Notes under the pieces: generated by a model | What the model was told of the DNA's origin: nothing | What the model saw: the letters and a program-made list of their open reading frames with translations, nothing else | The model's database searches: none | Assembly: GCA_963169155.1 (NCBI GenBank) | Contig: CAUJGI010000060.1 | Span: 1-12,388 of the forward strand | Direction: 5' to 3' | Source: Chloroflexota bacterium | Lineage (GTDB): Bacteria > Chloroflexota > Anaerolineae > Promineifilales > Promineifilaceae | Length of the DNA stretch: 12,388 bases | Position numbers and translations under genes: made by a program | In this document: positions 1 through 6,019 of the stretch, piece by piece | Layout of the letters: each line of letters begins with the position of its first letter | Position numbering within the stretch: position 1 is the stretch's first letter

Positions 1-189
1 AGTCTGACCGACCGCAGTGAAGCCCTCAACGCTTACCGCAAGGCACTTGCCTATGGCGGTACCAAAACTTTACCGGAGCTGTTTGCCAGCGCCGGTGCCG
101 AGTTCCGCTTCGACACGGCCATGCTCACAGAACTGGTCGCTCTGGTAGAGAGAACCACGGCCGAATTGGAAAAAGGCATGCTGAGTTAA
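1..189 (+). CDS. M3-family oligoendopeptidase (PepF-like), C-terminal end only
   Basis: The frame is open from the first base of the window to a TAA at 187-189 and gives 62 residues; the start and the HExxH catalytic part lie outside. The visible tail has the look of the end of M3 oligoendopeptidases: an 'AL-x-x-GG-T-K-T-LPELF' helix-turn-helix stretch (residues 15-30), then 'SAGAEFRFDT' and a final amphipathic helix (residues 43-58). In family members this closes the substrate channel of a zinc peptidase that cuts short peptides, mostly in the cytoplasm. The stop codon overlaps the first base of an ACGGCCGT palindrome. A separate promoter precedes the next gene 56 bp downstream, so co-transcription is not required. 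The assignment comes from the tail alone and remains moderate. Confidence 0.75.
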   Translation, partial: SLTDRSEALNAYRKALAYGGTKTLPELFASAGAEFRFDTAMLTELVALVERTTAELEKGMLS

Positions 190-209
190 CGGCCGTTCTG
201 TGGCCAGAG

Positions 210-237
210 TTGGCAGCACCGGCCGGTTCGAGATAAT
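210..237 (+). promoter_or_regulatory. Sigma70-type promoter of the DtxR-family gene, with palindrome in the spacer
   Basis: TTGGCA at 210-215 (5/6 to the -35 consensus) and GATAAT at 232-237 (5/6 to the -10 consensus) are 16 bp apart. Transcription would start about 244-246, that is, at or within two bases of the ATG at 246, and no Shine-Dalgarno sequence is present. This predicts a leaderless mRNA. The spacer holds a perfect 10-bp palindrome, ACCGGCCGGT (218-227), a possible operator for autoregulation. An AACGGCCGTT palindrome lies just upstream (188-197). Sequence match only. Confidence 0.5.
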
Positions 238-245
238 ATCAAGTC

Positions 246-911
246 ATGGACGACAACGATTTTCAACCCAGCGTCGCAATGCGGGATTACCTGGCCGAGA
301 TTTACCGGCTGCAAGAAGATGCCCCCACAGTAAGCACCACCAGCCTGGCCGATCGCCTGCATGTCTCCGCGCCTGCCGTGCCCCGGATGCTGAAACGCCT
401 CCGTAATGCGGGTTACGTGATCCACAAGCCGTACCAGGGCATTGAGCTTACCCCGCGCGGCCGAGAAGAGGCGCTGCGCGCCCTGCGACGCCATCGCATT
501 TTGGAAGTTTTCCTGGTCAACGTCATGGGGTTCACATGGGATGAAGCCCACGAACACGCCGATGAAATGGGTCGGGGCCTGAACGATGCCATCACCGAGC
601 GCATGGCCGAGATGACCAACCATCCCACCCGCTGCCCGCACGGTGAACCGATTCCCAATGCGGAAGGCGTCTTGCCCGAGGTCAAAGATGTGTGCATCAT
701 GAACCTGACCGTAGGGTACGTGGGTGCCATCAGCCGGGTGCGCACGCATGATCCGGAGCGGCTCAAATATTTCAAAACGCTAGGTCTGGTGCCCGGTGCC
801 CCCTTTGAAATTATGGGTCGCGCCCCGTTTAACGGGCCAATGCGTTTGCGGGTCGGGCGTGAGGATGTGGTGCTGGGAATTGAACTGACAAAATCGCTCT
901 GGGTAGAGTGA
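246..911 (+). CDS. DtxR/MntR-family metalloregulator with C-terminal FeoA-like domain, degenerate metal site
   Basis: 221 residues in the full DtxR order. A winged helix-turn-helix spans about residues 12-75 (recognition region 'SAPAVPRMLKRL'), a dimerisation/metal domain about 76-140 ('NHPTRCPHGEPIP', 125-137, is a strong family marker), and an SH3/FeoA-like domain 148-221 ('LGLVPGAPFEI'). Family members use Mn(II) or Fe(II) as co-repressor for uptake genes. D14, H83, E87 and H102 match metal-ligand positions. The usual Glu-His pair of the primary site aligns with G109-R110, C102 of DtxR aligns with D106, and the position of E11 in MntR is Ala17. Metal sensing may therefore be altered. The ATG at 246 fits an apparently leaderless promoter; Met12 (279) is the other possible start and also lacks an RBS. 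No transporter gene is adjacent to indicate the regulon. The gene converges with the Nudix regulator 8 bp away. Confidence 0.92.
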   Translation: MDDNDFQPSVAMRDYLAEIYRLQEDAPTVSTTSLADRLHVSAPAVPRMLKRLRNAGYVIHKPYQGIELTPRGREEALRALRRHRILEVFLVNVMGFTWDEAHEHADEMGRGLNDAITERMAEMTNHPTRCPHGEPIPNAEGVLPEVKDVCIMNLTVGYVGAISRVRTHDPERLKYFKTLGLVPGAPFEIMGRAPFNGPMRLRVGREDVVLGIELTKSLWVE

Positions 912-914
912 TTG

Positions 915-944
915 GCCTGTCAGGGAAACAGGCGGCGCGTTTTT
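915..944 (+). terminator. Weak stem-loop between convergent genes
   Basis: GCCTGT (915-920) pairs with ACAGGC (928-933) around a 7-nt loop, and a run of five T follows at 940-944 after six intervening bases. It lies just after the DtxR-family stop and inside the last codons of the opposing Nudix gene. The gap between stem and T-run makes it a doubtful intrinsic terminator, but nothing else is available for ending the plus-strand transcript. Confidence 0.3.
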
Positions 945-1615
945 ACTTCCGCTACCGCATCTTCCCGATAACGATACAGCATTGCCGGACGGCCCTCGCC
1001 GTCCTTTTTCTTTTCCCCCGTTTCTTCCAAAATTTCAGCTGCTAAAATTTTGCGGCGGAAGTTGCGCTTGTCCAACTGCTCGTTCAGGATGATTTCATAC
1101 GCCTTTTGCAGTTCCGTGAGGGTAAACACGTCGGGCAAAAGCTGGAAGCCGACGGAGGTGTACTCCAGCTTGTAGCGCAGCCGTCGGTAAGCGTATTCCA
1201 CAATTTCGGCATGATCAAAAGCCAGGGGTGGCAATTGCGACACAGCAAACCAGGCCGTTTCGCTGGCATCGCGGCCGGCTTTGTGGTGGATGGCATCGTG
1301 CGGCACCAGGGCAAAATAGGCTACGGTAATCACTCGCGTGCGCGGATCTCGGCCTGGTTTGCCAAAAGTGAAGAGCTGTTCGGTGTAGACATCCTTGACT
1401 CCGGTTTCGTCGGCCAGGGCGCGAACGGCCGCTTCTTCCAGTGCCTCATCTATCTTGACAAATGAACCGGGGATAGCCCACATCTGCGCATAAGGCGGCG
1501 ACTCCCGCTTGATTAGCAGTACCTTTAAGGCAGCGTCTGCCAAAGAGAAAATGACCACATCCACCGTTACGGAGGGGCGGTCAAACCTGGTTGGATCATA
1601 ATTCTCTGGCATCAT
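920..1615 (-). CDS. NrtR-type regulator: Nudix-like domain fused to winged helix
   Basis: 231 residues. An N-terminal Nudix fold spans about 14-130 and a C-terminal winged helix about 155-216, with the family hallmark 'LDKRNFRRKILAAEILEETG' (181-200) followed by a 'GRPAMLYRY' wing. In studied members the Nudix part binds ADP-ribose or related NAD metabolites and the winged helix represses NAD salvage or sugar-use genes. The Nudix box starts at G50 and reads R65-A66-L-A-D69-E70-T-G-V where catalytic enzymes have R-E-U-x-E-E-x-G-U. One metal-binding Glu is Ala and another is Asp, so a ligand-sensing, poorly or non-catalytic role is likely. Two ATGs open the frame in tandem (1615 and 1612); a GGT-containing weak RBS lies about 8 nt upstream. 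No NAD gene is in the window, so the target is unknown. Confidence 0.87.
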   Translation of the reverse strand: MMPENYDPTRFDRPSVTVDVVIFSLADAALKVLLIKRESPPYAQMWAIPGSFVKIDEALEEAAVRALADETGVKDVYTEQLFTFGKPGRDPRTRVITVAYFALVPHDAIHHKAGRDASETAWFAVSQLPPLAFDHAEIVEYAYRRLRYKLEYTSVGFQLLPDVFTLTELQKAYEIILNEQLDKRNFRRKILAAEILEETGEKKKDGEGRPAMLYRYREDAVAEVKTRRLFP

Positions 1616-1648
1616 AACAGATACCTGTGCCTCTTTTGGCGATCTGTT
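1616..1648 (-). promoter_or_regulatory. Possible operator upstream of the NrtR-like gene
   Basis: AACAGAT (1616-1622) and its inverse complement ATCTGTT (1642-1648) flank 19 bp immediately before the start codon. Within the first arm lies a near-perfect 12-bp palindrome, ACAGATACCTGT (1617-1628, 10 of 12 positions). NrtR-family proteins often bind palindromes near their own genes. No clear -35/-10 pair was seen in this 40-bp gap. Inference only. Confidence 0.25.
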
Positions 1649-1653
1649 TGCAA

Positions 1654-1685
1654 ATAAAAAGTCTCTAGCCAGAAGCTAGAGACTT
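1654..1685 (-). terminator. Rho-independent terminator of the CpaB-like operon
   Basis: A perfect 11-bp stem, 1659-1669 paired with 1675-1685, encloses a 5-nt loop. Read on the minus strand the stem is followed directly by TTTTTATTT (1662 down to 1652; the stem's last bases join the T-run). It lies 25 bp past the TAG of the second CpaB-like gene and before the Nudix gene, so it separates the two minus-strand units. Confidence 0.88.
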
Positions 1686-1710
1686 ATCGTTGCTAAAAAG
1701 TTACGGTTCG

Positions 1711-2940
1711 CTACTGCTGCTGATCTTCGCCTTCCGCTGCTTCTGCTTCGTTCACGTTCCACGGCGGCAAAGACGGGAGGAGCACATTTTCCATCGACGG
1801 ATGTAAATCAAAGTTCGACTGCTCGGGAATGGCCAAACCACCCTGGTCGATAATTTGCGGCAGGCTGACGCTGGTGGTCACAAAAACGGTTTGGTCACCC
1901 GGTGAGCGCAGCGCCAGGTTGATGTCTACGCCACGAATCATGGCCCAGTTCAGGGCCAGGGCATCCTGGGAAGACATGCTGAGGATCACCACATCGGGCA
2001 GTCTTTCGAGCCGCCCTGGAATGGTGGTTGATTCGTCGAAGGCGTCAGTTGGCGCCCGAAGCCCGGCCGCCACTTCGGCTTCAACCTCCTCTTTAAGCTC
2101 CAGTGGGTCATACCAGGTACCGACGTAGAGCACCTCGGCTTGCTGGATCGTCAGCTGCGTGACGCGCTTGGGAATGGGAAGGCCAAACGTGAAATCTTGC
2201 CCGATGATGCCAAGGGTGCTGGGCACAATAGCGGCTACCTGGTTAATTTCGGGGATGAATTCGAGACGGCCGTTTGTCACCGGCGGGAATAAAAATGCCT
2301 GTCCATCAAGCAGGGCCGATTGAATGACCCGTTCAATCCGGTTGGGTAGAATGGTGCCAAACTGTGGATCAATGGCCACAACGCGCAAAGTCATCATGAC
2401 ATCAACCGAATCGCCAGGGCGCATGGCAAAAGCTGCGCCATTAAAACGATCGATTGGGAAGGCAACCGCCACTTCCCCAAACGGAACATACAGCGCCAGA
2501 TCAGAACCAAATGAGGCAACATCCGTAGGATTCAGGGCCAGCATCGGACTCAGGATAGATTGCCCTTCAGAAATATCAACTTTGGCAATACGGCCGACTA
2601 ACCGTGTTGTGTCGGTAAACGTGTAGCCACCTTGCAGGGCGATGTTGTTTCGTGGCCAGCGCTGTACTTCGAGCAGCTCATCGGTGAGCATGGTACCTAC
2701 TGGGATGTTGGCCAGGGCTACAACCACATCTTCCAGCCCCGGGGTTGGTGTGGGCGGTGGCAGCAGGGGTTCCTCCGAGCCTTCATCATCCGTGGACTCA
2801 TCAACTGTGTCGCCGTTGCTCTCATCCCCACCAAAAAGGCTGGCCAGCGGCCCGATGCCGCTGTTTCCCAACAGAATGAGCGCCAGGGCACCTACCAGAA
2901 TTAATACCAATATGAGAAGAATGAACGTTCTAAGGCGCAT
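1711..2940 (-). CDS. CpaB/RcpC-like SAF-domain membrane-anchored protein (second of a pair)
   Basis: 409 residues. It has an N-terminal anchor helix (residues 5-24), then a Gly/Asp/Glu-rich low-complexity spacer and a Pro-Thr stretch (38-68). The SAF domain (71-about 133, starting 'EDVVVALANIPVGTMLTDEL') is followed by the RcpC-like region ('VAVAFPIDRFNGAAFAMRPGD', about 153-173, split here only to mark it), and the tail is acidic and Gln-rich. CpaB/RcpC proteins sit in the periplasm or outside the membrane and support Flp/Tad pilus assembly. An AGGA-containing RBS lies about 8 nt before the ATG. It is 47 bp downstream of a paralogue in the same direction, and a strong terminator follows its stop. 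No tad/cpa ATPase, pilin or secretin gene is nearby, so a pilus role is not demonstrated. The architecture call is firm; the process is uncertain. Confidence 0.83.
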   Translation of the reverse strand: MRLRTFILLILVLILVGALALILLGNSGIGPLASLFGGDESNGDTVDESTDDEGSEEPLLPPPTPTPGLEDVVVALANIPVGTMLTDELLEVQRWPRNNIALQGGYTFTDTTRLVGRIAKVDISEGQSILSPMLALNPTDVASFGSDLALYVPFGEVAVAFPIDRFNGAAFAMRPGDSVDVMMTLRVVAIDPQFGTILPNRIERVIQSALLDGQAFLFPPVTNGRLEFIPEINQVAAIVPSTLGIIGQDFTFGLPIPKRVTQLTIQQAEVLYVGTWYDPLELKEEVEAEVAAGLRAPTDAFDESTTIPGRLERLPDVVILSMSSQDALALNWAMIRGVDINLALRSPGDQTVFVTTSVSLPQIIDQGGLAIPEQSNFDLHPSMENVLLPSLPPWNVNEAEAAEGEDQQQ

Positions 2941-2987
2941 AACGTGGTCCTTGTATGTTTAGCCGTTTCTGTAGACGCAAGAAACCC

Positions 2988-4163
2988 TTATTCGGGAGCT
3001 TCTTCTTCTGCCTGACCTGTCGGTGTAGGCGTTACCTCGCGAACAATTGTTTCTACGGAGTATCCTAAGTTCGGGGGAACCTCTACGTTAAATCGCTCAA
3101 GTAAAAAGTCCAGCGTCATGTTTTCTACGCTGTAAAGTTGGCCATCATTCACCCCGCGCAGCGCAAAGAAGACCTGGGCATTTACCCCAACAGCGTAGCG
3201 CAGCAAGAGCTGCTGCTGCGGCTGTAAGGCCACAACCACCACATCGTCTGGCATGGGGGTTGGCGTTGGCGTAGAGGCTGGTGGTGGCGTGGGGGTGGCC
3301 TGGCCTTCTTCCAGCGGTTCTGGCGTTGCTGTCGGAATGAGATCCGCCGGATCTGGCGGCACTTCGTACTGTCCGACCTGAATCACCCGTGCATTTTGGA
3401 TGATCATGGTAACTGGAACGGTGCGCGGCGCAATATCTTCCAGGTTCGGTGAAATATGGGCTAAATCCCCTGTGGGCAGCTCTTCAAAACGGCCGAGTGG
3501 TGAAACTAGAAAGATAACAGGTTGGGTCAGCAGAATCGCTGGGCTTCCTGCCTCTTCCACCGCTTCAATTTGCTCTTCCAGGTAAAAAGCGGCATCGTTG
3601 GGTAGGTATGTCTGGAATTCCTCATCAATTTGGGAGAAGAGGAACGTCACCATGATGTCCACGTAATCCCCTTCGCTCATACCATAGCCAACGCTCGTGA
3701 GGCGATCCATGGGAACAGCCTGGGCCACGTAGCCGGGCGGAATGAGGGAACTGGGACCAAAGGTTTGTAGACCAATCTGGGTAATGTCGGCTACCAGGGT
3801 GTCGTACGTGAGGGTTTCGCCCTGGTAAATATCGGTTCGGGCATAGAGGCCAATGGCGTCTTCGATATTCGTGATGACGTTGGTGCCGACACTTTCTACA
3901 GGGCGCATGTCTAATGCCAGAATATCGGCCGTCATTTGATGGCCACGGGGCACCGTTTGCAGGGAAACCACCACCTCAACGAGCGGCGGAATCGTTTCTA
4001 CCGGTTCAGCGCTGTCCACGCCGTCTGGGGCAGGTGCCCCATTTTCACCATCGGTGACGGTCGTCGTCGGCTGGTTTTGCTGTAGGATAAACACTACACC
4101 TACAATCGACAGCAGTACGATACCAAACACGAAAATGAGAATCAGGATAGTTCGACGGCTCAT
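2988..4163 (-). CDS. CpaB/RcpC-like SAF-domain membrane-anchored protein (first of a pair)
   Basis: 391 residues, same plan as its downstream neighbour. An anchor helix (residues 5-27) is followed by a disordered spacer (30-60) and the SAF domain (61-about 125, 'LVEVVVSLQTVPRGHQMTAD'). The RcpC-like part has 'VAQAVPMDRLTSVGYGMSEGD' (about 146-166; a counterpart of the AVAFPIDR stretch of the paralogue). A Thr-Pro-rich linker (about 275-306) separates this from a C-terminal segment that resembles the 'DVVVLALxxQDALxLxYA' end of CpaB proteins. An AAGGGA RBS precedes the ATG by about 7 nt. The two copies are clearly diverged, pointing to an old duplication and perhaps a heteromeric pair. The 497-bp upstream region holds the likely promoter and repeated sites. 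Confidence 0.8.
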   Translation of the reverse strand: MSRRTILILIFVFGIVLLSIVGVVFILQQNQPTTTVTDGENGAPAPDGVDSAEPVETIPPLVEVVVSLQTVPRGHQMTADILALDMRPVESVGTNVITNIEDAIGLYARTDIYQGETLTYDTLVADITQIGLQTFGPSSLIPPGYVAQAVPMDRLTSVGYGMSEGDYVDIMVTFLFSQIDEEFQTYLPNDAAFYLEEQIEAVEEAGSPAILLTQPVIFLVSPLGRFEELPTGDLAHISPNLEDIAPRTVPVTMIIQNARVIQVGQYEVPPDPADLIPTATPEPLEEGQATPTPPPASTPTPTPMPDDVVVVALQPQQQLLLRYAVGVNAQVFFALRGVNDGQLYSVENMTLDFLLERFNVEVPPNLGYSVETIVREVTPTPTGQAEEEAPE

Positions 4164-4231
4164 ATGATCGTCCCTTCTTTAGTCGTATGTTTCGGGGCTA
4201 GTGGGTTTTTCGGGTCGTGTGTCATCACTGG

Positions 4232-4312
4232 AGTATATTGTGTTGACTCAAACCATTTTCTACAGTGCACCGATGACTATTGTGTTGAATCTGCGGGTAC
4301 CGGAACCATTTT
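4232..4312 (-). promoter_or_regulatory. Candidate promoter with duplicated bipartite sites
   Basis: On the minus strand a good -10 hexamer, TATACT (4237-4232), lies 69 nt before the CpaB-like ATG and has no good -35. Directly upstream sits TCAACACAATA (4246-4236), preceded by AAAATGGTT (4259-4251). The same two words recur as AAAATGGTT (4312-4304) and TCAACACAATA (4288-4278). The inner spacers are 4 and 15 nt, differing by 11 nt, about one helical turn. Repeat distances are 42 and 53 bp, close to four and five turns. This arrangement fits activator sites on one DNA face compensating for the missing -35, but no regulator is identified. Confidence 0.4.
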
Positions 4313-4471
4313 TGTGATGGAGAAGGTGGCTGTAGCTTGGTTTGTTTGTCTATGAGTACCAATACAAATAATTTTGGGCGGTCTCAAGGTTCAGCAATCA
4401 GTGATGAGATAAACTGTCTTGGCCCGCATAAGAGACATTGGCCGCCCCTCCTGCTGCTGACAACAATTCCT

Positions 4472-4496
4472 GACCAGAGTATTTAGCTGGTCTTTT
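4472..4496 (+). terminator. Short stem-loop followed by TTTT
   Basis: GACCAG (4472-4477) and CTGGTC (4487-4492) form a 6-bp stem with a 9-nt loop, followed by four T on the plus strand. There is no plus-strand gene upstream that would need it, so it may be fortuitous or end an unrecognised small transcript. Confidence 0.2.
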
Positions 4497-4507
4497 GGGG
4501 GTCAACC

Positions 4508-4545
4508 ATAACAATATGTAAACCTCTCAACGAGGCGTATGTTAT
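4508..4545. repeat. Imperfect dyad with paired ATATGTAAA words
   Basis: ATAACA (4508-4513) is mirrored by TGTTAT (4540-4545), and an inner CCTC (4523-4526) is mirrored by GAGG (4532-4535) around TCAAC. ATATGTAAA occurs within it (4514-4522) and again 33 bp on (4547-4555). Function is unknown. Confidence 0.3.
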
Positions 4546-4660
4546 CATATGTAAAGTTGAATAGCAAGTCATCGCCACTGCAGAAGGGTGCATTTATAGT
4601 ACAAATGGGGGGTCTGGCAGGGAGATGAAGCGATTTGGGAAGCTGGGACGCGGTAAGGAG

Positions 4661-5086
4661 CTAAGGTGACGGCTGCGGCGCATCGGTTAGCAGATGCCAC
4701 CAGGCTTGCCAGGGACGGGCATTTTCGATGGGATCGGGCGTGGCCGTGAGTACGGCCGTTGGCTGGGGTGTCGCTTCAATGACCAGGGGAACTACCCGTT
4801 TTTCGCCTGGCAGCACGTAACCAGCTTCATCACGGGCATAGGCGGCTACGTAATCTTCGCTTTGTACGTATTCCAGCGTGACTTGCAGCTCAACCTGGCG
4901 CGTGGCTTCGGCATCCACCTGCAACTGCAAATCGCCTTCACCGACCCCCACCAGCTGCCCGGCCTGGGCACGCCGGTTGAGATCCACAGCAATAAACAGC
5001 GCCGCGCCAACGAGCAGCAGAACGATGATTTGGGGGAGAGTGAGTAACGGCCGTTGCCGCCAAAGTTCTTTATACATTCCGCTCAC
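4661..5086 (-). CDS. DivIC/FtsB-like single-pass septum-formation protein
   Basis: 141 residues with the topology of the DivIC/FtsB family. A short basic cytoplasmic tail is followed by one membrane helix (about 18-36), a helical region likely to form a coiled coil (about 38-78), and the family block 'YARDEAGYVLPGEKRVVPL' (83-101). In relatives these proteins join the FtsL/FtsQ (DivIB) subcomplex of the divisome. The C-terminal 35 residues are a Pro/Thr-rich extension with a WQAWWHLL patch (126-133), not seen in the short model proteins. The longest frame starts at a GTG (5086); an in-frame ATG four codons in (5077) is equally plausible, and neither has a good RBS. It lies 60 bp downstream of a LysM protein on the same strand, supporting a shared envelope operon. 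The family is remote in sequence, hence moderate confidence. Confidence 0.68.
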   Translation of the reverse strand: MSGMYKELWRQRPLLTLPQIIVLLLVGAALFIAVDLNRRAQAGQLVGVGEGDLQLQVDAEATRQVELQVTLEYVQSEDYVAAYARDEAGYVLPGEKRVVPLVIEATPQPTAVLTATPDPIENARPWQAWWHLLTDAPQPSP

Positions 5087-5146
5087 ATCTTAACAGAATT
5101 ATTTTGGCTGGCAAGCCCCAGCCCGAATGTGGTGGGCAATTCGCTC

Positions 5147-5812
5147 CTACGGCACGCAAATAATGTCGGCGATTTTGATGGTGTAGTTGGCATCGAGCCC
5201 GTTGAGGGCCTGCAAGTTTTGCGCCGAAGTGTTAAACCGCTGACCGAGATTGTAGGCTGTATCTCCTTCACCGACAGCGTACGGCCGTCCACGCCCCGCG
5301 CAATATTGAGGATTACCCACCGGAATGTTGATGGTTGTGCCAGGCACTAGATTGGTCTGCGAGATGCCTTTATCGGCCATGAGGGCAATGGAGGTGACAA
5401 ACGCCTGGGACAGGCTGTAGAGCGTGTCGCCTTGCTGCACGGTGTAGGGCTGGTAGATGATTTTTTCGACGGTGGTGGGCGCAGCGGGAACGGCCGTTGC
5501 CTGCTCAACGATTGCGGGAGGGAGTGTTGGCTCTGGTGTGGCGGTGCTCACCTGCTGATCAACCGGTTGGTCAACGCGCGGACTTTCCTCGATCACTGAA
5601 GTGTCGATGATCGTTGGGCGTGTGTTGGGATCAACTTGCAGGCTCACCGTTTCACTGCCAACCGTCACCAAAAAATTGTTGGCGGTAAGCTCTGGTGGGC
5701 CTTCGCTGCTGCTGCGGTTTTGGATGGCGTTAATGGCCAGGAAGACGCCGATGGCTAAAATGATAGCAATGAGCATCATCGTAAAAACGATAGGAAAGCG
5801 AAGTTTTTGCAT
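5147..5812 (-). CDS. Membrane-anchored protein with two LysM domains
   Basis: 221 residues. An N-terminal membrane anchor (about 7-29) precedes a 90-residue extracytoplasmic spacer rich in Thr, Pro and Val (31-118). Two LysM domains follow: 123-165, opening 'YTVQQGDTLYSLSQ', and 178-220, opening 'YAVGEGDTAYNLGQ'. LysM modules bind the N-acetylglucosamine part of peptidoglycan. There is no hydrolase domain, so it is more likely a wall-binding scaffold or spacer than an enzyme. The only two cysteines, C171 and C219, bracket the second LysM and could form a disulfide outside the membrane. A GAGGG RBS lies about 8 nt before the ATG, and an extended -10 promoter is found about 100 nt upstream. The DivIC-like gene follows in the same direction, which suggests a role near the division site or wall. 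Confidence 0.9.
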   Translation of the reverse strand: MQKLRFPIVFTMMLIAIILAIGVFLAINAIQNRSSSEGPPELTANNFLVTVGSETVSLQVDPNTRPTIIDTSVIEESPRVDQPVDQQVSTATPEPTLPPAIVEQATAVPAAPTTVEKIIYQPYTVQQGDTLYSLSQAFVTSIALMADKGISQTNLVPGTTINIPVGNPQYCAGRGRPYAVGEGDTAYNLGQRFNTSAQNLQALNGLDANYTIKIADIICVP

Positions 5813-5913
5813 ACAGTTTTCCCTCAGCAGCGGCCAGATACCGCCATGGGCGACCCTACAGCGAAGCTACAGTTTAAGACGGCCGTATGGAATTATGTTA
5901 CACTTACCATAAA

Positions 5914-5922
5914 ATTATAGCA
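5914..5922 (-). promoter_or_regulatory. Extended -10 promoter for the LysM/DivIC-like operon
   Basis: On the minus strand TGCTATAAT (5922-5914) is a perfect extended -10 (TGn plus TATAAT). The -35 position lies in the palindromic element and does not match, as is usual for extended -10 promoters. Transcription would start near 5907, giving a leader of about 95 nt that contains an ACGGCCGT palindrome (5879-5886). Confidence 0.5.
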
Positions 5923-5930
5923 AGTAGGCC

Positions 5931-6000
5931 GTAGGGGCGAGGCAGTTGGCTATAAGCGTGTCTGGCAAGGCTAACATGCCTCCCAACTGCCTCGCCTTAC
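5931..6000. repeat. 70-bp palindromic element in the dgt leader
   Basis: A perfect 14-bp inverted repeat, 5936-5949 against 5983-5996, can be extended at the outer ends by GTA/TAC with one offset base. The 33-nt loop holds a small inner hairpin (GGCA 5964-5967 with TGCC 5977-5980). The outer arms read GGCGAGGCAGTTGG and its complement. The element ends 8 nt before the dgt Shine-Dalgarno. Size and shape recall REP or small MITE-like intergenic repeats; no target-site duplication was recognised. As RNA it would form a stable leader hairpin. Confidence 0.7.
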
Positions 6001-6008
6001 ATTTGCAT

Positions 6009-6014
6009 AGGAGG
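6009..6014 (+). promoter_or_regulatory. Consensus Shine-Dalgarno of dgt
   Basis: AGGAGG five bases before the ATG at 6020 fixes that start. It is the strongest RBS in the window. Confidence 0.85.
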
Positions 6015-6019
6015 TTCCC

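Larger units (their letters stand above)
4164..4660. other. 497-bp gene-free region upstream of the CpaB-like operon
   Basis: No convincing gene is found on either strand; the one plus-strand frame (4164-4355) overlaps the RBS of the CpaB-like gene and looks random. The region is richer in A/T than its surroundings. It contains the candidate promoter and duplicated sites at 4232-4312, a small stem-loop with T-run at 4472-4496, an imperfect dyad at 4508-4545 and an ATATGTAAA direct repeat (4514-4522, 4547-4555). The part from 4556 to 4660, downstream of the DivIC-like stop, shows no obvious intrinsic terminator. Confidence 0.6.

Noticed and set aside
186..749. Long minus-strand frame opposite the DtxR-family gene
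   Set aside because: Antisense shadow in GC-rich coding DNA; the plus strand has clear family homology and the antisense protein has none.
4164..4355. Open frame of 63 codons on the plus strand, Cys-containing
   Set aside because: It begins inside the RBS region of the divergent CpaB-like gene, has no RBS, no recognisable domain and irregular codon use; probably chance.
4556..4660. Expected terminator downstream of the DivIC-like gene
   Set aside because: I looked for a stem with a T-run on the minus strand and found none; none is annotated.
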